DNA of 64,000 nucleotides from an uncultured Lachnospiraceae bacterium (GTDB lineage Bacteria; Bacillota; Clostridia; Lachnospirales; Lachnospiraceae). Made by a program: the position numbers and the translations under genes. The stretch covers positions 1-64,000 of the forward strand of contig CANQNN010000003.1 of NCBI GenBank assembly GCA_947625205.1, read 5' to 3'. Shown here one piece after another: positions 35,151 to 45,111 of this stretch; position 1 is the stretch's first letter; each line of letters opens with the position of its first letter. The notes under the pieces were generated by a model, which saw only the letters and a list, made by a program, of their open reading frames with translations, was not told the origin of the DNA and ran no database searches.

Positions 35151-36230
35151 ATGAAGCATGAACATATAGAACCGGATCAGGACCAGGAGATCCTGGACGA
35201 AGCGAAAAAAAGCGAAGAGCAGGGACCGGAAGGAAATGAAGAACAGGAACCGGATCAGGACCAAGATGCTTCCGGCGGCCGGTTTCGTATAAATCTTCAT
35301 GCCGCTTTGCTGTGTGCCATTGTACTGATCGTAGCATTTTGCGCTTTCAGATTATATAAATGGAATCAGGGTGAGCCGTCAGACTACGACCCGGATTACC
35401 AGACAACTGATTTTGACATAGAGACGATGGATACCATCATTCCGTTACTGCCCGAACAGTTGGAGGGACACGAGGATGACGGCGTAACCACCATTCTGTG
35501 CCTCGGCGATGACCCTTTTTCTATGGAACAGGGCGAGCACGGGCTGGCGGAGCAGATCGCCGCCAAAACAAATGCCACCGTCTACAACGGCGCGTTTACA
35601 GGCACTACGGTCGCGGCACAGTACCCGACTTATAACGACTGGTACATGCTGGACGCCTTTTCGTTCTCGTATGTGGCGCAGAGCCTCGCATCAGGCGATT
35701 TCGACCAGATGAAACACGCGGCCACATTCAGCTACGATGAAGCGTTCCCGCGCACGGTAGACATGCTTGAATCGATCGATATGAACAGCGTGGACATAAT
35801 ATGCATCATGTATGACGCCAGCGATTATATCAACCTGCGGGCCTGCGATGACCCGAACAGCCCTTATGACATCATAACCTATACCGGTGCGCTGAGAAGC
35901 GGCATCACGGCGATCCAGGAAGCATATCCTTTCATCCGTATCGTTGTCATGTCCCACACGTTCTGTCACTCCGTCGGTGAAGACGGCAATTTTCAGAACG
36001 GCGACCGCACAGACTTAGGCAACGGAACCATAAGCCATTACTGGCAGAAGGAGCTTGATGCATGCATGGACTGCGGTGTTTCTTTCATTGACAACTTCTA
36101 CGGCTCCATCAACGAGGATAACTACATCGAATATATGACCGACTATATCCACTTCAATGACGCCGGGCGGGAACTGCTGGCACAGAGATTTGCCGAGTGT
36201 ATTTTCCCTGACCTTGCGGATACAGAATAG
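35151..36230 (+). CDS. Membrane-anchored SGNH-fold protein with degenerate active site
   Basis: 359 residues. An acidic, Gln-rich cytoplasmic start (1-42), one helix (about 47-67) and an extracellular SGNH-like domain. It aligns by eye with the intact SGNH protein encoded at 53821-54924: LCLGDDPF against VFMGDSVL, VYNGAFTGTT against VYNMAIGGTT, and MYDASDY against VEYGINDF. The nucleophile Ser is Asp121 and the block III Asn is Ala, while DYIHFNDAG keeps the final Asp/His. Hydrolase or acyltransferase activity is therefore doubtful; a binding role is possible. AAAGGAGG precedes the ATG. It is convergent with the MBOAT-linked SGNH gene. Confidence 0.75.
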   Translation: MKHEHIEPDQDQEILDEAKKSEEQGPEGNEEQEPDQDQDASGGRFRINLHAALLCAIVLIVAFCAFRLYKWNQGEPSDYDPDYQTTDFDIETMDTIIPLLPEQLEGHEDDGVTTILCLGDDPFSMEQGEHGLAEQIAAKTNATVYNGAFTGTTVAAQYPTYNDWYMLDAFSFSYVAQSLASGDFDQMKHAATFSYDEAFPRTVDMLESIDMNSVDIICIMYDASDYINLRACDDPNSPYDIITYTGALRSGITAIQEAYPFIRIVVMSHTFCHSVGEDGNFQNGDRTDLGNGTISHYWQKELDACMDCGVSFIDNFYGSINEDNYIEYMTDYIHFNDAGRELLAQRFAECIFPDLADTE

Positions 36231-36250
36231 ACGCGGTCTGCGGTCCGGCG

Positions 36251-37306
36251 TCAATATTCTTGCGAGAACAACGCTTCAAAATCAAATCTGTCTATCACGG
36301 CGCGCATATCATCAAGCGCGCCTTTCATTTGCTCTGCGCTTGTCACTTCACAGGCTCCGTCGGCAAAGCACTCTGTCATATACCGGTTGATATCCTTGTG
36401 ATAATGGGTATAATCCGCATAATTGTTCAGGTCTGTGACGATCTGTTCCTGACTGGCGAAAAAGAACATTCTCACATTGTCGTAGGACAGCAGCGTATCC
36501 GCTATATACTGATACTCAGCCAACGTAGCCTCCAGATGATTTTCCGTCATCACATCGTTCCAGTACAGGATACTGTACGGCGGGAAAAAAATATAAAATT
36601 CCGTATCGGGATTCTGCTCGATATAGGGGCAGATATTTGCGCGAAGGTTTTTCCTGACGGCCTCGATATACGCCTCCGGGTCTGCCTCGGTCTCCACCCT
36701 TTCCGGCGGTTCATAATTGTGCATCACCCACTGGATGTTATAATATTCATCCGTCCACCAGCTCTGGTAAACCGTTGCCAGATCCGTCCTGTCTGGATCG
36801 GCAAGGGGCCTCAGTACATAATTAAGCAGCACATCCTTATTGAATATATATCGCACATCGTTGACAAGATCATCGTCATAGAGATATGTGGGGATCGGAT
36901 ATTTTGTTTCATCCACGCCCCCGGAGTATGTCATCACATCCACGCCCAGAAAAACCGTGTCCACCCTGTGTCCGCTGTCAAATATGATATCCATGATATT
37001 TGCCTGATCTTTTGGGTAGGCTCCACTGTAACATAACTTGATCGTATTAAGGCCCATAAGCTCATCAAACCACCTGGTATCAAAATTTACCGTCATGGAG
37101 GACCCAAGGATCACGCTGTCATACTCCAGATGTTTCGCCATGCCCGGATTCTGGGATAACTGGTTATCCACCAGGTACGGGAACCATTTAAGCGGCGCGT
37201 GATACTGGAAAAAGGGATCCACCCAGATAACCAGAGCCGCCGTTAGAGAAAGCAATATGAGAATAAACGCTAATGCGGATACGATCCACTTTTTAAATCT
37301 GTTCAT
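36251..37306 (-). CDS. SGNH/AlgX-DltD-like partner of an MBOAT acyltransferase
   Basis: 351 residues. One N-terminal membrane helix (about 8-28) then an extracellular SGNH-like domain with VILGSSMTVNFD (Ser nucleophile block) and YADYTHYHKDINRYM (Asp/His block). Proteins of this type receive acyl groups moved across the membrane by an MBOAT protein and place them on glycans. The MBOAT gene lies 15 bases upstream on the same strand, and GGGGCAGATGTT precedes the ATG. The acyl group, often acetyl, cannot be read from the sequence. Confidence 0.82.
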   Translation of the reverse strand: MNRFKKWIVSALAFILILLSLTAALVIWVDPFFQYHAPLKWFPYLVDNQLSQNPGMAKHLEYDSVILGSSMTVNFDTRWFDELMGLNTIKLCYSGAYPKDQANIMDIIFDSGHRVDTVFLGVDVMTYSGGVDETKYPIPTYLYDDDLVNDVRYIFNKDVLLNYVLRPLADPDRTDLATVYQSWWTDEYYNIQWVMHNYEPPERVETEADPEAYIEAVRKNLRANICPYIEQNPDTEFYIFFPPYSILYWNDVMTENHLEATLAEYQYIADTLLSYDNVRMFFFASQEQIVTDLNNYADYTHYHKDINRYMTECFADGACEVTSAEQMKGALDDMRAVIDRFDFEALFSQEY

Positions 37307-37321
37307 AACATCTGCCCCGAC

Positions 37322-38803
37322 CTAAAAATTAAAATACAGAAATGTGCTTACGTTGGAAAAAGAAAGCACACACCACACTCCCAGCACAGCAAGTACGGCC
37401 GCAGAGCCGATTCTGTACCGCGCGCGCTCCATTCTCTGCGCCGCATTTCTGCCGATCATTGCCAGATATACGCCTGCGGCAAGCATCACTGCCATAGGAA
37501 TATAGCCGCCCCACGCAAACCTGTCGAGATGGAGCACCTTGATAACATACCACAGTTCATCCGGATCAACCGCTGCTGCCAGTTCCGAAGAGACCCTCTG
37601 CACAGGACCCTTAACGGCAGTATACAACATCTTGTTTGCCTGCGGGATATCTTCGGCGCGGAAATAGACCCACGCCACACTCACATAGATAAACAAAAGC
37701 AGTCTCGAGACAAGCGATGCAGCCTTATTTTTACTCCGGATATACCGCGGTTTCAGGTTTTTCAGCCAGAATCTGGTCAATACATACAACGCGCCGTGCA
37801 GGAACCCCCATGCCAGATAATTGAAGCCTGCGCCGTGCCACGATCCGCTGAGTAAGAAAACGACCATCAGATTCAAATACATCCTGACCTGACCTGCACG
37901 GTTTCCGCCAAGCGGTATATAGACATATTTCGTGAAAAAACGGTTCAGCGTAATGTGCCATCTTTTCCAGAACGCAACAATATTCTCCGCCTTGTACGGT
38001 GAATCGAAATTGACCGGGATCTCAATGCCGAGCATCCCGCCGATCCCACGTGCCATATCGCAGTATCCGCTGAAATCAAAATACAGCTGGAGCGAATATA
38101 AAACGATAACGAGCATGGCGTCAAACCGGCCCAGCAGAGCGATATTTTCATATCCGTAATCAACGCCCGCACCGAACGTATCCGCGAGCAGAACCTTCTT
38201 GGACAGTCCAAGGATAAAAAGTCCGAAACCCTCCGCGATCCGCTCCCACCCGACAGGTCTGTGTCCGATCTGCGCAAACTGCGGGAGCATCTCGCTGTGA
38301 TTGACGATCGGGCCCGCGATCAACTGCGGAAAGAAAGAGACAAAAAGCGTATAATCGACAAGCGGGCAGTCCCTCACCTCGCCGCGATAAGTGTCCACCA
38401 CAAAGGAGATCTGCTGAAACGTGAAAAAGCTGATGCCAAGGGGCAGCAGAATGTTCTTAAGCGCCACGGAAGTGCCGAATACGGCATTGACCGTCTCGGC
38501 AAAAAAATCATAGTATTTAAAATAGAACAACACGCCAAGATCGACCGCCACCGCAAGTACCATGACCGCCTTATGCGGCCTTTGGGACAATATCTTGTGA
38601 AACAGATAATTCACGCCGATGCTGCATATCATGATGAGCAGGTAGGCAGGATTAAAATATCCGTAGAACCAGAAGGACATAAAGATCAGGAAAAGCTTGT
38701 CCTGCACCGCCCTGCTCTGCCCCCTGTGATTCGATGGAAGATAGAAGCCCAGCAGGCATATGGGTAAAAAAACAAACACAAAAATATAGGAATTAAATAA
38801 CAT
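37322..38803 (-). CDS. MBOAT family O-acyltransferase
   Basis: 493 residues with about ten membrane helices, typical of the AlgI/DltB/PatA group. Family marks are LLPLGISFFTFQQISFVVD, LIAGPIVNHSEMLPQF, FSGYCDMARGIGGMLG, FWKRWHITLNRFF and SGSWHGAGFNYLAWGFLHG with the catalytic His. It moves an activated acyl group across the membrane for glycan O-acylation. The SGNH partner follows 15 bases downstream, and split membrane-protein genes lie upstream in the same direction. GGAG lies seven bases before the ATG. Confidence 0.93.
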   Translation of the reverse strand: MLFNSYIFVFVFLPICLLGFYLPSNHRGQSRAVQDKLFLIFMSFWFYGYFNPAYLLIMICSIGVNYLFHKILSQRPHKAVMVLAVAVDLGVLFYFKYYDFFAETVNAVFGTSVALKNILLPLGISFFTFQQISFVVDTYRGEVRDCPLVDYTLFVSFFPQLIAGPIVNHSEMLPQFAQIGHRPVGWERIAEGFGLFILGLSKKVLLADTFGAGVDYGYENIALLGRFDAMLVIVLYSLQLYFDFSGYCDMARGIGGMLGIEIPVNFDSPYKAENIVAFWKRWHITLNRFFTKYVYIPLGGNRAGQVRMYLNLMVVFLLSGSWHGAGFNYLAWGFLHGALYVLTRFWLKNLKPRYIRSKNKAASLVSRLLLFIYVSVAWVYFRAEDIPQANKMLYTAVKGPVQRVSSELAAAVDPDELWYVIKVLHLDRFAWGGYIPMAVMLAAGVYLAMIGRNAAQRMERARYRIGSAAVLAVLGVWCVLSFSNVSTFLYFNF

Positions 38804-38829
38804 TGTTCTGCTCCGTTTGATCCATGCAG

Positions 38830-39609
38830 TTATTTTACAGTTGCGATATCCGTCTCCATATCCTTATAGATCAGATATTCTCCTACCCGGTCATACAGGG
38901 CATACCCGTACCCGGTCAACGGCTCTTTCATCTGCCTGTCTTCACTAAGGACAATGTACGCACAGGGATATGTCCTTGCAAGTTCGACAAAGGACGCCGT
39001 ATCGATCACTTTCGCCTGCTCCATCGCCATGTACATATCATGCCAGTAGTCCCATCTGGCAATCAGCATTTCTCTGCCGTAAGGAAGCTCTATGTTGGTA
39101 CTGTACTGACGGATATAATAGATCAGGTCTGCAGGGACAAGAATCGTGATGCGCCCCTCTTCAGGTTCCACCAGATCCACGATATCGACCGCATCCTGCG
39201 GAAGATGATAGGCGTTCTCGGCCTTCGTAATATTTTCGCTGTCGTAGACAAAATCGCCGCAGACAATGACCGCCGCGCACATGAGCACCAGCCCGATCCG
39301 CCTGTGCCTCCCGCACAGCTTGATCATGCCATAAGCGCTCACCAGACTCATCTGCAGCAGCCACAGCAGCCTGTAGTATGTCTCAGAATCATCCAGTATC
39401 CGCACAAACGCTTTACGAAACAGCGGGCAGAAAAACAGCAGAAGAATAACGGTGGGCGCATAGACCAGAACCGCTTTGATCCGCTTATCCTTCTCCGTCA
39501 GCCACAGGTACAGCAGCATAAAAAGATAGATACCCGCAAGATAACCGTTCTGATCAAATCCCATATAATTCTTGAAAATGACAACGCTCTCCAAAAAGAT
39601 ACCCCACAT
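38830..39609 (-). CDS. Polytopic membrane protein, C-terminal part
   Basis: 259 residues with about four membrane helices, then a soluble part of about 120 residues (VDLVEPEEGRITILVPADL). It is in the same reading frame as the upstream 372-residue membrane protein and separated from it only by one TAG and three sense codons. AGGAG, which includes the G of the stop, stands six bases before the ATG, so separate translation is possible. Either this is the second half of a large membrane protein interrupted by a nonsense mutation, or a true split gene. The function is unknown; the setting next to an MBOAT suggests glycan-related work. Confidence 0.65.
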   Translation of the reverse strand: MWGIFLESVVIFKNYMGFDQNGYLAGIYLFMLLYLWLTEKDKRIKAVLVYAPTVILLLFFCPLFRKAFVRILDDSETYYRLLWLLQMSLVSAYGMIKLCGRHRRIGLVLMCAAVIVCGDFVYDSENITKAENAYHLPQDAVDIVDLVEPEEGRITILVPADLIYYIRQYSTNIELPYGREMLIARWDYWHDMYMAMEQAKVIDTASFVELARTYPCAYIVLSEDRQMKEPLTGYGYALYDRVGEYLIYKDMETDIATVK

Positions 39610-39618
39610 AGAATGCTC

Positions 39619-40737
39619 CTATCTCAAAAGATATCCGTATGCCAGATACGCATAGACCGACATATAGATAACGTTCGGAATACACGCAGCCGCCATTTTA
39701 ACAACCACCTTATGATCTCTCTCTACCGCTGCAAGGCACAGCGCAGTCACCGCCATCAATATACACACTAGAAATACGGCGATCGAACTGCACAGCCCCG
39801 CCGCCGTATTGACACAGGTCAGCAATATCCACAGCCCGGTATCCTTACGGCTTTCCTTCGCCCCATCGTATATACGCAGAATAACCCAGAACAGAGCCGG
39901 GATCACGAGGCTGCCCGCCACGGCTTTGCCCTGCCACGTCCGGGTAAGGAAAAACGTCTCGTTCGTGTAGATCGACACGTTTCCGAATATTTGAAAGAAG
40001 GCCATAACGCACATGAAGACCGGAAGATTTTCCGAATGAAAAACGCTGCCGTCAGCTTCACCGCGCCTGCAAAACAGAATACGCCCAATCTCATAATATA
40101 CAAGATAACTTAAAGGGATCAGTACAAGCGGCATAACCACATGCGACACGATCGTTGCATGTATATCGCTTTTTACCGCTACATACGCGATCCACATCGG
40201 AAACACCGCCAGTGCATGCCTGATATCCGGGTCCGTCGGCCTGCCCGTGTACGGCAGAATACGGTACATCACATCCGCCTGCTGCGCGATCAGCGATTCC
40301 ACCACATAGTAGGCGTCATCCCCGTCAAAAGACGCATGGGATACCGACATATACAACTGGACGCCGAGCAAAATAAAAAACAAAACCCACTCGATCCGCT
40401 GCGCAGGTGGAAGCGGCTTAAACAGCGCACCGGGGCCCCGCACACTGCGGCTTGTCCCCTGCGTCTTATGCATGCGGTACGTAAGCCACAGTCCCGCCGC
40501 TGCACACAAGAGACTTACGACCATAAAGCAAATCGAAGCCTTGGTAAAATTATTATATTTGACCCAGAACACTGCGGGTATTGCGATAACCTCAAACAAC
40601 GACCACATCAGAAAGTATCCGGACAACAGCACCACGCCCGGATCCTTCTTGTCTGCCGTTATATAACGCGCCGGTATCAGACCGATGCAGTATGGTATAA
40701 TTAACAGCCAGAATAATAAGCTCAGAATATGAAGCAT
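39619..40737 (-). CDS. Polytopic membrane protein, N-terminal part (GT-C-like)
   Basis: 372 residues with about nine hydrophobic helices. SFDGDDAYYV sits in the first large loop, an acidic motif found in GT-C-like glycan enzymes and in Lachnospiraceae proteins of DUF6077 type, which are longer than this frame. The frame ends with TAG at 39619, and an in-frame continuation of 259 residues follows, which suggests an original protein of about 635 residues. GAGGATGTT precedes the ATG, and a TTGCGG-17-TACAAT promoter lies upstream. It is the first gene of a four-gene unit ending with the MBOAT and its SGNH partner. Family assignment is tentative. Confidence 0.68.
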   Translation of the reverse strand: MLHILSLLFWLLIIPYCIGLIPARYITADKKDPGVVLLSGYFLMWSLFEVIAIPAVFWVKYNNFTKASICFMVVSLLCAAAGLWLTYRMHKTQGTSRSVRGPGALFKPLPPAQRIEWVLFFILLGVQLYMSVSHASFDGDDAYYVVESLIAQQADVMYRILPYTGRPTDPDIRHALAVFPMWIAYVAVKSDIHATIVSHVVMPLVLIPLSYLVYYEIGRILFCRRGEADGSVFHSENLPVFMCVMAFFQIFGNVSIYTNETFFLTRTWQGKAVAGSLVIPALFWVILRIYDGAKESRKDTGLWILLTCVNTAAGLCSSIAVFLVCILMAVTALCLAAVERDHKVVVKMAAACIPNVIYMSVYAYLAYGYLLR

Positions 40738-40787
40738 AACATCCTCTCTCTATCCCTTAAGACTGCGCAACTATATATTTCCTCGTT

Positions 40788-40816
40788 ATTGTATCATACT
40801 GTACATTTTCCCGCAA
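40788..40816 (-). promoter_or_regulatory. Promoter of the membrane protein-MBOAT-SGNH unit
   Basis: On the minus strand TTGCGG (40811-40816), a 17-base spacer and TACAAT (40788-40793). It overlaps the forward promoter of the FAD oxidoreductase gene. Confidence 0.6.
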
Positions 40817-40828
40817 ATATGATAAAAT
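40800..40828 (+). promoter_or_regulatory. Promoter of the FAD oxidoreductase gene
   Basis: TGTACA (40800-40805), a 17-base spacer and TAAAAT (40823-40828), overlapping the divergent promoter, so the two transcripts may compete. Confidence 0.5.
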
Positions 40829-40871
40829 TGAAACAGTTTTTTTATACCAACTTACGAATGCGAGGTAATCC

Positions 40872-42431
40872 ATGAAAAAGGTTTATGTTATTGGCGCCGG
40901 ACCCGCGGGTCTGACCGCAGCGTACGAACTGTTAAAGCAGAGCAAAGATTATGAAGTGGTCGTTCTGGAAGAAAGCGAAGCGATGGGCGGTATCTCCAAA
41001 ACCGTCAACTACAAGGGCAACCGCATGGATATGGGCGGGCACCGCTTTTTTTCCAAGGTGCCGGAAGTAAATAAGTGGTGGAACGATATGCTCCCGCTTC
41101 AGGGGAGCCCCGCCCGTGACGATATCAAATTATCCAGAGACATTCCCCTTGCCAAAAACGGTCCCGATCCCGAAAAAGAGGATCGTGTCATGCTGACAAG
41201 GAACCGTGTTTCCCGCATTTATTACAATCAGAAATTCTTTGATTATCCCATCAGCTTAAAATGGGAGACCTTTGCGAATCTCGGGCTTGCCACGGATATT
41301 GCGGCGGGCTTCAGTTATCTGGCGTCCGTTATACACAAACGCAAAGAAAATTCACTGGAGGATTTTTATATCAACCGCTTTGGCAAAAAGCTGTACTCTA
41401 TATTTTTTGAACGCTACACTGAAAATCTGTGGGGACGCCATCCCAGAGAGATCGATCCAAGCTGGGGCGCCCAGCGCGCCAAAGGGCTTTCGGTATTTGC
41501 CATCATTAAGGACATGTTCGGCAAGATACTGCCCGGCAGGAAAAACCGGCATGTTGAGACTTCCCTCATCGAATCCTTCAGCTATCCGAAGCTCGGACCC
41601 GGTCAGCTGTGGGATGTGACTGCTGAAGAGATCCGGAAGCTGGGAGGCACGATACAGACAAACTGTAAGGTAATTTCCCTCACCAAAAACGCAGACAACC
41701 ATATTGTCTCACTGACTTACGAAACGAACGGACAGTCTGTCACGGCAGAAGGAGATATTTTCATATCCTCCATGCCGCTTAAGGATCTGGTCGGCGGTAT
41801 GAACGATGTACCCGCCAAAGAAGCTGCAATCGCGGCGGGTCTTCCCTACCGCGATTATAGAACGCTGGGCGTGCTCATCCGCAAACTGAATCTGCAGAAT
41901 AAGACGAAAATAAAAACTATCGGCAACATCGTTCCGGACAACTGGATCTACGTTCACGACCGCACGGTACAGGTAGGGCGTTTCCAGATATACAACAACT
42001 GGTCACCCTATATGGTAGTAGATCTGGAGCATACGGTCTGGATAGGACTGGAATATTTCTGCAGCGAGGGAGACAAGCTCTGGAATATGTCAGACGAAGA
42101 GTTCTCTGCTTTCGGGATCTCAGAGATGATCAAGATGGGACTGATCGACAGTAAAGAAGATGTCATTGATACCCATTCGGAATCCGTAAAGAAAGCGTAT
42201 CCCGCATACTTTGATACCTACAGCGAGATCGATACGCTGATCGACTACCTGAAGGGAATCGACAACCTCTACTGCGTAGGACGTAACGGCCAGCACCGCT
42301 ACAACAATATCGACCACTCTATGATGACTTCCTTTGAGACAGTCAGGAACATCGTAAACGGTATTGACAACAAGGATAATATCTGGAGCGTGAACACAGA
42401 GCAGGAGTATCACGAATCCAAATCATCGTGA
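40872..42431 (+). CDS. NAD(P)/FAD-dependent amine-oxidase-like protein
   Basis: 519 residues. The dinucleotide loop is [17 protein letters not shown] (5-21), followed by an acidic strand end and [22 protein letters not shown] and the C-terminal [17 protein letters not shown] complete the FAD site. It belongs to the protoporphyrinogen-oxidase/UDP-galactopyranose-mutase-like superfamily, and similar proteins occur in many polysaccharide loci. It may act on a nucleotide or lipid-linked sugar, but the substrate is not known. GAGGTAATCC precedes the ATG. Its end overlaps the convergent YbhN-like gene by 22 bases. Confidence 0.85.
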   Translation: MKKVYVIGAGPAGLTAAYELLKQSKDYEVVVLEESEAMGGISKTVNYKGNRMDMGGHRFFSKVPEVNKWWNDMLPLQGSPARDDIKLSRDIPLAKNGPDPEKEDRVMLTRNRVSRIYYNQKFFDYPISLKWETFANLGLATDIAAGFSYLASVIHKRKENSLEDFYINRFGKKLYSIFFERYTENLWGRHPREIDPSWGAQRAKGLSVFAIIKDMFGKILPGRKNRHVETSLIESFSYPKLGPGQLWDVTAEEIRKLGGTIQTNCKVISLTKNADNHIVSLTYETNGQSVTAEGDIFISSMPLKDLVGGMNDVPAKEAAIAAGLPYRDYRTLGVLIRKLNLQNKTKIKTIGNIVPDNWIYVHDRTVQVGRFQIYNNWSPYMVVDLEHTVWIGLEYFCSEGDKLWNMSDEEFSAFGISEMIKMGLIDSKEDVIDTHSESVKKAYPAYFDTYSEIDTLIDYLKGIDNLYCVGRNGQHRYNNIDHSMMTSFETVRNIVNGIDNKDNIWSVNTEQEYHESKSS

Positions 42432-43492
42432 TGACCCGACCCGGCCGCACGTCTTGCGGCCACCGCGCGCCCGGCAATTACCGCAAGTCCGGCGATCAGC
42501 AGAAAATAGAAGCTGATCCCTCTTGTCACGTAAAGCGATGGCATCAGATATCCGCCCGTAAAGATCGTTCCAAATATATTTCTATACATGAGTTCCGTGA
42601 TTCCCTGTGCCCCGGGCACAGGGAGCATATCTACGGCAATATAGACCGAAGCCTGAAGAAGCGCTATTGTAAGCGCATCCGACCCGTTAAGGGCAAATCC
42701 CCGATAGATGATCCAGGTCAGAATAAAAACACTGCATCTTTGCAGAAATGTAAACAGGCATACATAAAACACTTTCTGCTTATTATCGATCAGGAATCTT
42801 ACCGCCGACCTGTACCCTTCCACAAAATGCCCGATCTTCTCCGTTCTTTTCACGGAAGCTTTGAAAACTCCGATTTTAACTAACTGCCGCTCCGCCTTCA
42901 GCGCTACTTTCTTTATCACATCCGGCATCATCATGACCGCCAGGATCGCCAGCACCAGCGCCAGATTCAAGCCCAGTCCTAGAAGGTATAACGGGAAAAA
43001 TCCCCGAAGATAAGCTTTAAGTGGTTTATGCCAGAACAGCAGCATTGCGATCCCGATCAGCACAAGCACAAGCTTATAGATCAGCGCTACCGTCATCAAA
43101 ACCACCGAGGATTCCGACAGGCTGTTATGGTCTTTTCGCATATAGTACAGCTGCATCGGCTGACCGCCGGTAGCCGACGGCGTGATACCTGAATAGAAAA
43201 AACCGATAAATGAATAGGAGATGCATCTGAGTATACTGCCCCTCCCATGCATGGAATGAAGCAAATACCAGATCATGATGCCCTCGGCGCTGACAAAAAA
43301 CAACGCCACGAGCATTGCAAGGCATAAAGCCCACGGTGACAGTTCGCGCAGCGCGTTGATGACCTGCTCCGCATCCTGGCCACGAAAAACGGTATAAAAC
43401 GACAGACACATGACTAGCAGGAAAAAAATCCCTTCCGCGATCCTTTTCCTGCTTATCTTCATCCTGCCCCTAACATTATGTCCGGTATCCAT
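42410..43492 (-). CDS. YbhN/UPF0104-type integral membrane protein
   Basis: 360 residues, about eight membrane helices. [21 protein letters not shown] and [15 protein letters not shown] are the two conserved parts of the lysylphosphatidylglycerol-synthase transmembrane (flippase-like) family. Members without the synthase domain are thought to move or bind lipid-linked substrates. AAGGA stands ten bases before the ATG at 43492; an alternative ATG at 43462 (MKISRKRI) has AGGGG and is also possible. It is the last gene of the minus-strand cluster that starts at 51005. Confidence 0.88.
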   Translation of the reverse strand: MDTGHNVRGRMKISRKRIAEGIFFLLVMCLSFYTVFRGQDAEQVINALRELSPWALCLAMLVALFFVSAEGIMIWYLLHSMHGRGSILRCISYSFIGFFYSGITPSATGGQPMQLYYMRKDHNSLSESSVVLMTVALIYKLVLVLIGIAMLLFWHKPLKAYLRGFFPLYLLGLGLNLALVLAILAVMMMPDVIKKVALKAERQLVKIGVFKASVKRTEKIGHFVEGYRSAVRFLIDNKQKVFYVCLFTFLQRCSVFILTWIIYRGFALNGSDALTIALLQASVYIAVDMLPVPGAQGITELMYRNIFGTIFTGGYLMPSLYVTRGISFYFLLIAGLAVIAGRAVAARRAAGSGHHDDLDS

Positions 43493-43499
43493 TTACACA

Positions 43500-44027
43500 T
43501 TATCCTTCCACCAGTTTTGCCAGACGGCCCTCAAATACAGTCCTCTTATACGGATAATAATAGAAATCCTTCGGGGTTACAAGAGAAAAATGCTTAGACG
43601 ATATATCAATATGATTCTCGGCAAGCAGTCGCGCGATATAAGAAGAACATGTATAATGATCTCTCTGGTAAAACGGTATGCCGCACATGATAAAGAAAAG
43701 TCCGGCTACTGCGTAATGACTGCTCTTCCGGTATTGATAATCCTGGCGCAGACGTTTTCTGATCCTCTCCTTCTGTTCCGCGCTGCACTCCAGTTCGCAC
43801 ACCCGGTAATCCGCGGTAGGGAAAGCCCGCAGTATTCTATTTTTATCTTCCCTCTCAAACCCTGCGAAGAACGGCAGCCTCGGATTTCTCCTTCCGAAGC
43901 TGTATGCCTCTTCGAGCCGCTCGTCCAGAGAAATCACAACATGTACATACTTCTGTTTCAGAAAGCGGCGTATGATACCGGCAAACAGTCCCGGCGTATC
44001 CACCATCGCAATATAGATATGCTCCAT
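43500..44027 (-). CDS. YiiX-like permuted NlpC/P60 cysteine peptidase family protein
   Basis: 175 residues from the ATG at 44027, which has GGAGG eight bases upstream; the Met at 44045 has none. YVHVVISLDERLEEAYSFG holds a conserved His and YTCSSYIARLL holds the Cys that follows it, the order of the permuted papain-like YiiX/YebB family. No signal peptide is seen. The family acts on lipids or peptides; the substrate here is unknown. It sits between a GT2 gene and a YbhN-like gene, 7 bases from the latter. Confidence 0.7.
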   Translation of the reverse strand: MEHIYIAMVDTPGLFAGIIRRFLKQKYVHVVISLDERLEEAYSFGRRNPRLPFFAGFEREDKNRILRAFPTADYRVCELECSAEQKERIRKRLRQDYQYRKSSHYAVAGLFFIMCGIPFYQRDHYTCSSYIARLLAENHIDISSKHFSLVTPKDFYYYPYKRTVFEGRLAKLVEG

Positions 44028-44046
44028 ATCCGCTGCCTCCCGCATC

Positions 44047-45102
44047 TTACTGAAACTGATAGATCCTTCGAGCCGCCCGGTAGCCGCCTCTTGTAAGTAT
44101 CCCGCCCAGTCTGCCGGGCAGATAAGTCAAACCGCTCAATGTGGTATACTTCAAGCGGAAATACAATCTGGCATTTTCCTCTTTTACATTATTCCACAGT
44201 TTTTTTCTCTTTCCGAACGCCTCATCGGAATTGATGAGCAGGAGATGAACCGAAGATATAGCCATCATAATGGAGATATTGCGGCACATATATTCTGCGA
44301 GCTTCGGATACCTCTCCTTCACTTCATTCAAGTCCACCGATCTAAGGACGATCTCTGTCACCTTGATCTGCTGGTCGATTCGGCTCATGAGAATCTTTTC
44401 ATTGACAGACTGATCCGTCCGCCCGATATAGTAATGATACAGATCCGTATCCATATAATAGATATGTCTTACACAGGGCAGTGGCTTGTAAGCAAATATA
44501 TTATCTACATAGAAAGTGTGCTCCGGTAAAACCACATCCGCTTCTTTAAGCAGGGCGGTCCTGAAGACCAGCGCATGCATGATCAGATACTGGGATGCAT
44601 GAAATCTGCCAATGTCGTTCCAGTCACACATTACCTCCACCGGAAATACATTGCGGTAATGTACCGCATGGTATGTCCCCTCGTCCAGATGGTCATAGAT
44701 ATAGTTGCAGACAAACATGTCAGGGATCTCTCTGACAAGTCCCGACTCCTTCATCGCGCAAAATCTTCTGATCCTGCCGAGCAGCCTTTGATATGCCCCT
44801 TCATCAAGCCAGTCGTCCGAATCGACCACTTTAAAATAAATTCCCTTTGCTGCTTTCAAACCGGCATTGACGCCCGAACCGTGTCCGCCGTTTTCTTTAT
44901 GGACCGCCCTGACGATACCCGGATATGCTTTCTCATACATATCCGCAATTTCTCCCGTTGCGTCCGTGGAACCGTCGTCCACTACGATGATCTCCACATC
45001 CCTGCCACCCACAAGCAGCGAATCTATGCAGCGACTCATATAATCCTGGGAATTGTAGCAAGGTACAGTAAACGTGATATATTTTGTTTCTCTTTCGTCC
45101 AC
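44047..45102 (-). CDS. GT2 family glycosyltransferase
   Basis: 351 residues. FTVPCYNSQDYMSRCIDSL, EIIVVDDGSTDATG and KVVDSDDWLDEGAYQ are the standard GT2 donor and metal motifs in the first 130 residues, and the C-terminal half is helical and basic. The start is not certain: GTG at 45102 has GGAGG eight bases before it, while GTG at 45111 touches that site directly. A 10-bp hairpin (45112-45148) can pair with the ribosome binding site. Donor unknown. Confidence 0.85.
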   Translation of the reverse strand: MDERETKYITFTVPCYNSQDYMSRCIDSLLVGGRDVEIIVVDDGSTDATGEIADMYEKAYPGIVRAVHKENGGHGSGVNAGLKAAKGIYFKVVDSDDWLDEGAYQRLLGRIRRFCAMKESGLVREIPDMFVCNYIYDHLDEGTYHAVHYRNVFPVEVMCDWNDIGRFHASQYLIMHALVFRTALLKEADVVLPEHTFYVDNIFAYKPLPCVRHIYYMDTDLYHYYIGRTDQSVNEKILMSRIDQQIKVTEIVLRSVDLNEVKERYPKLAEYMCRNISIMMAISSVHLLLINSDEAFGKRKKLWNNVKEENARLYFRLKYTTLSGLTYLPGRLGGILTRGGYRAARRIYQFQ

Positions 45103-45111
45103 CCTTTTCAC

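Noticed and set aside
38824-39771. 315-codon open frame on the plus strand
   Set aside because: Antisense to the split membrane protein; rich in His, Gln and Arg with no motif.
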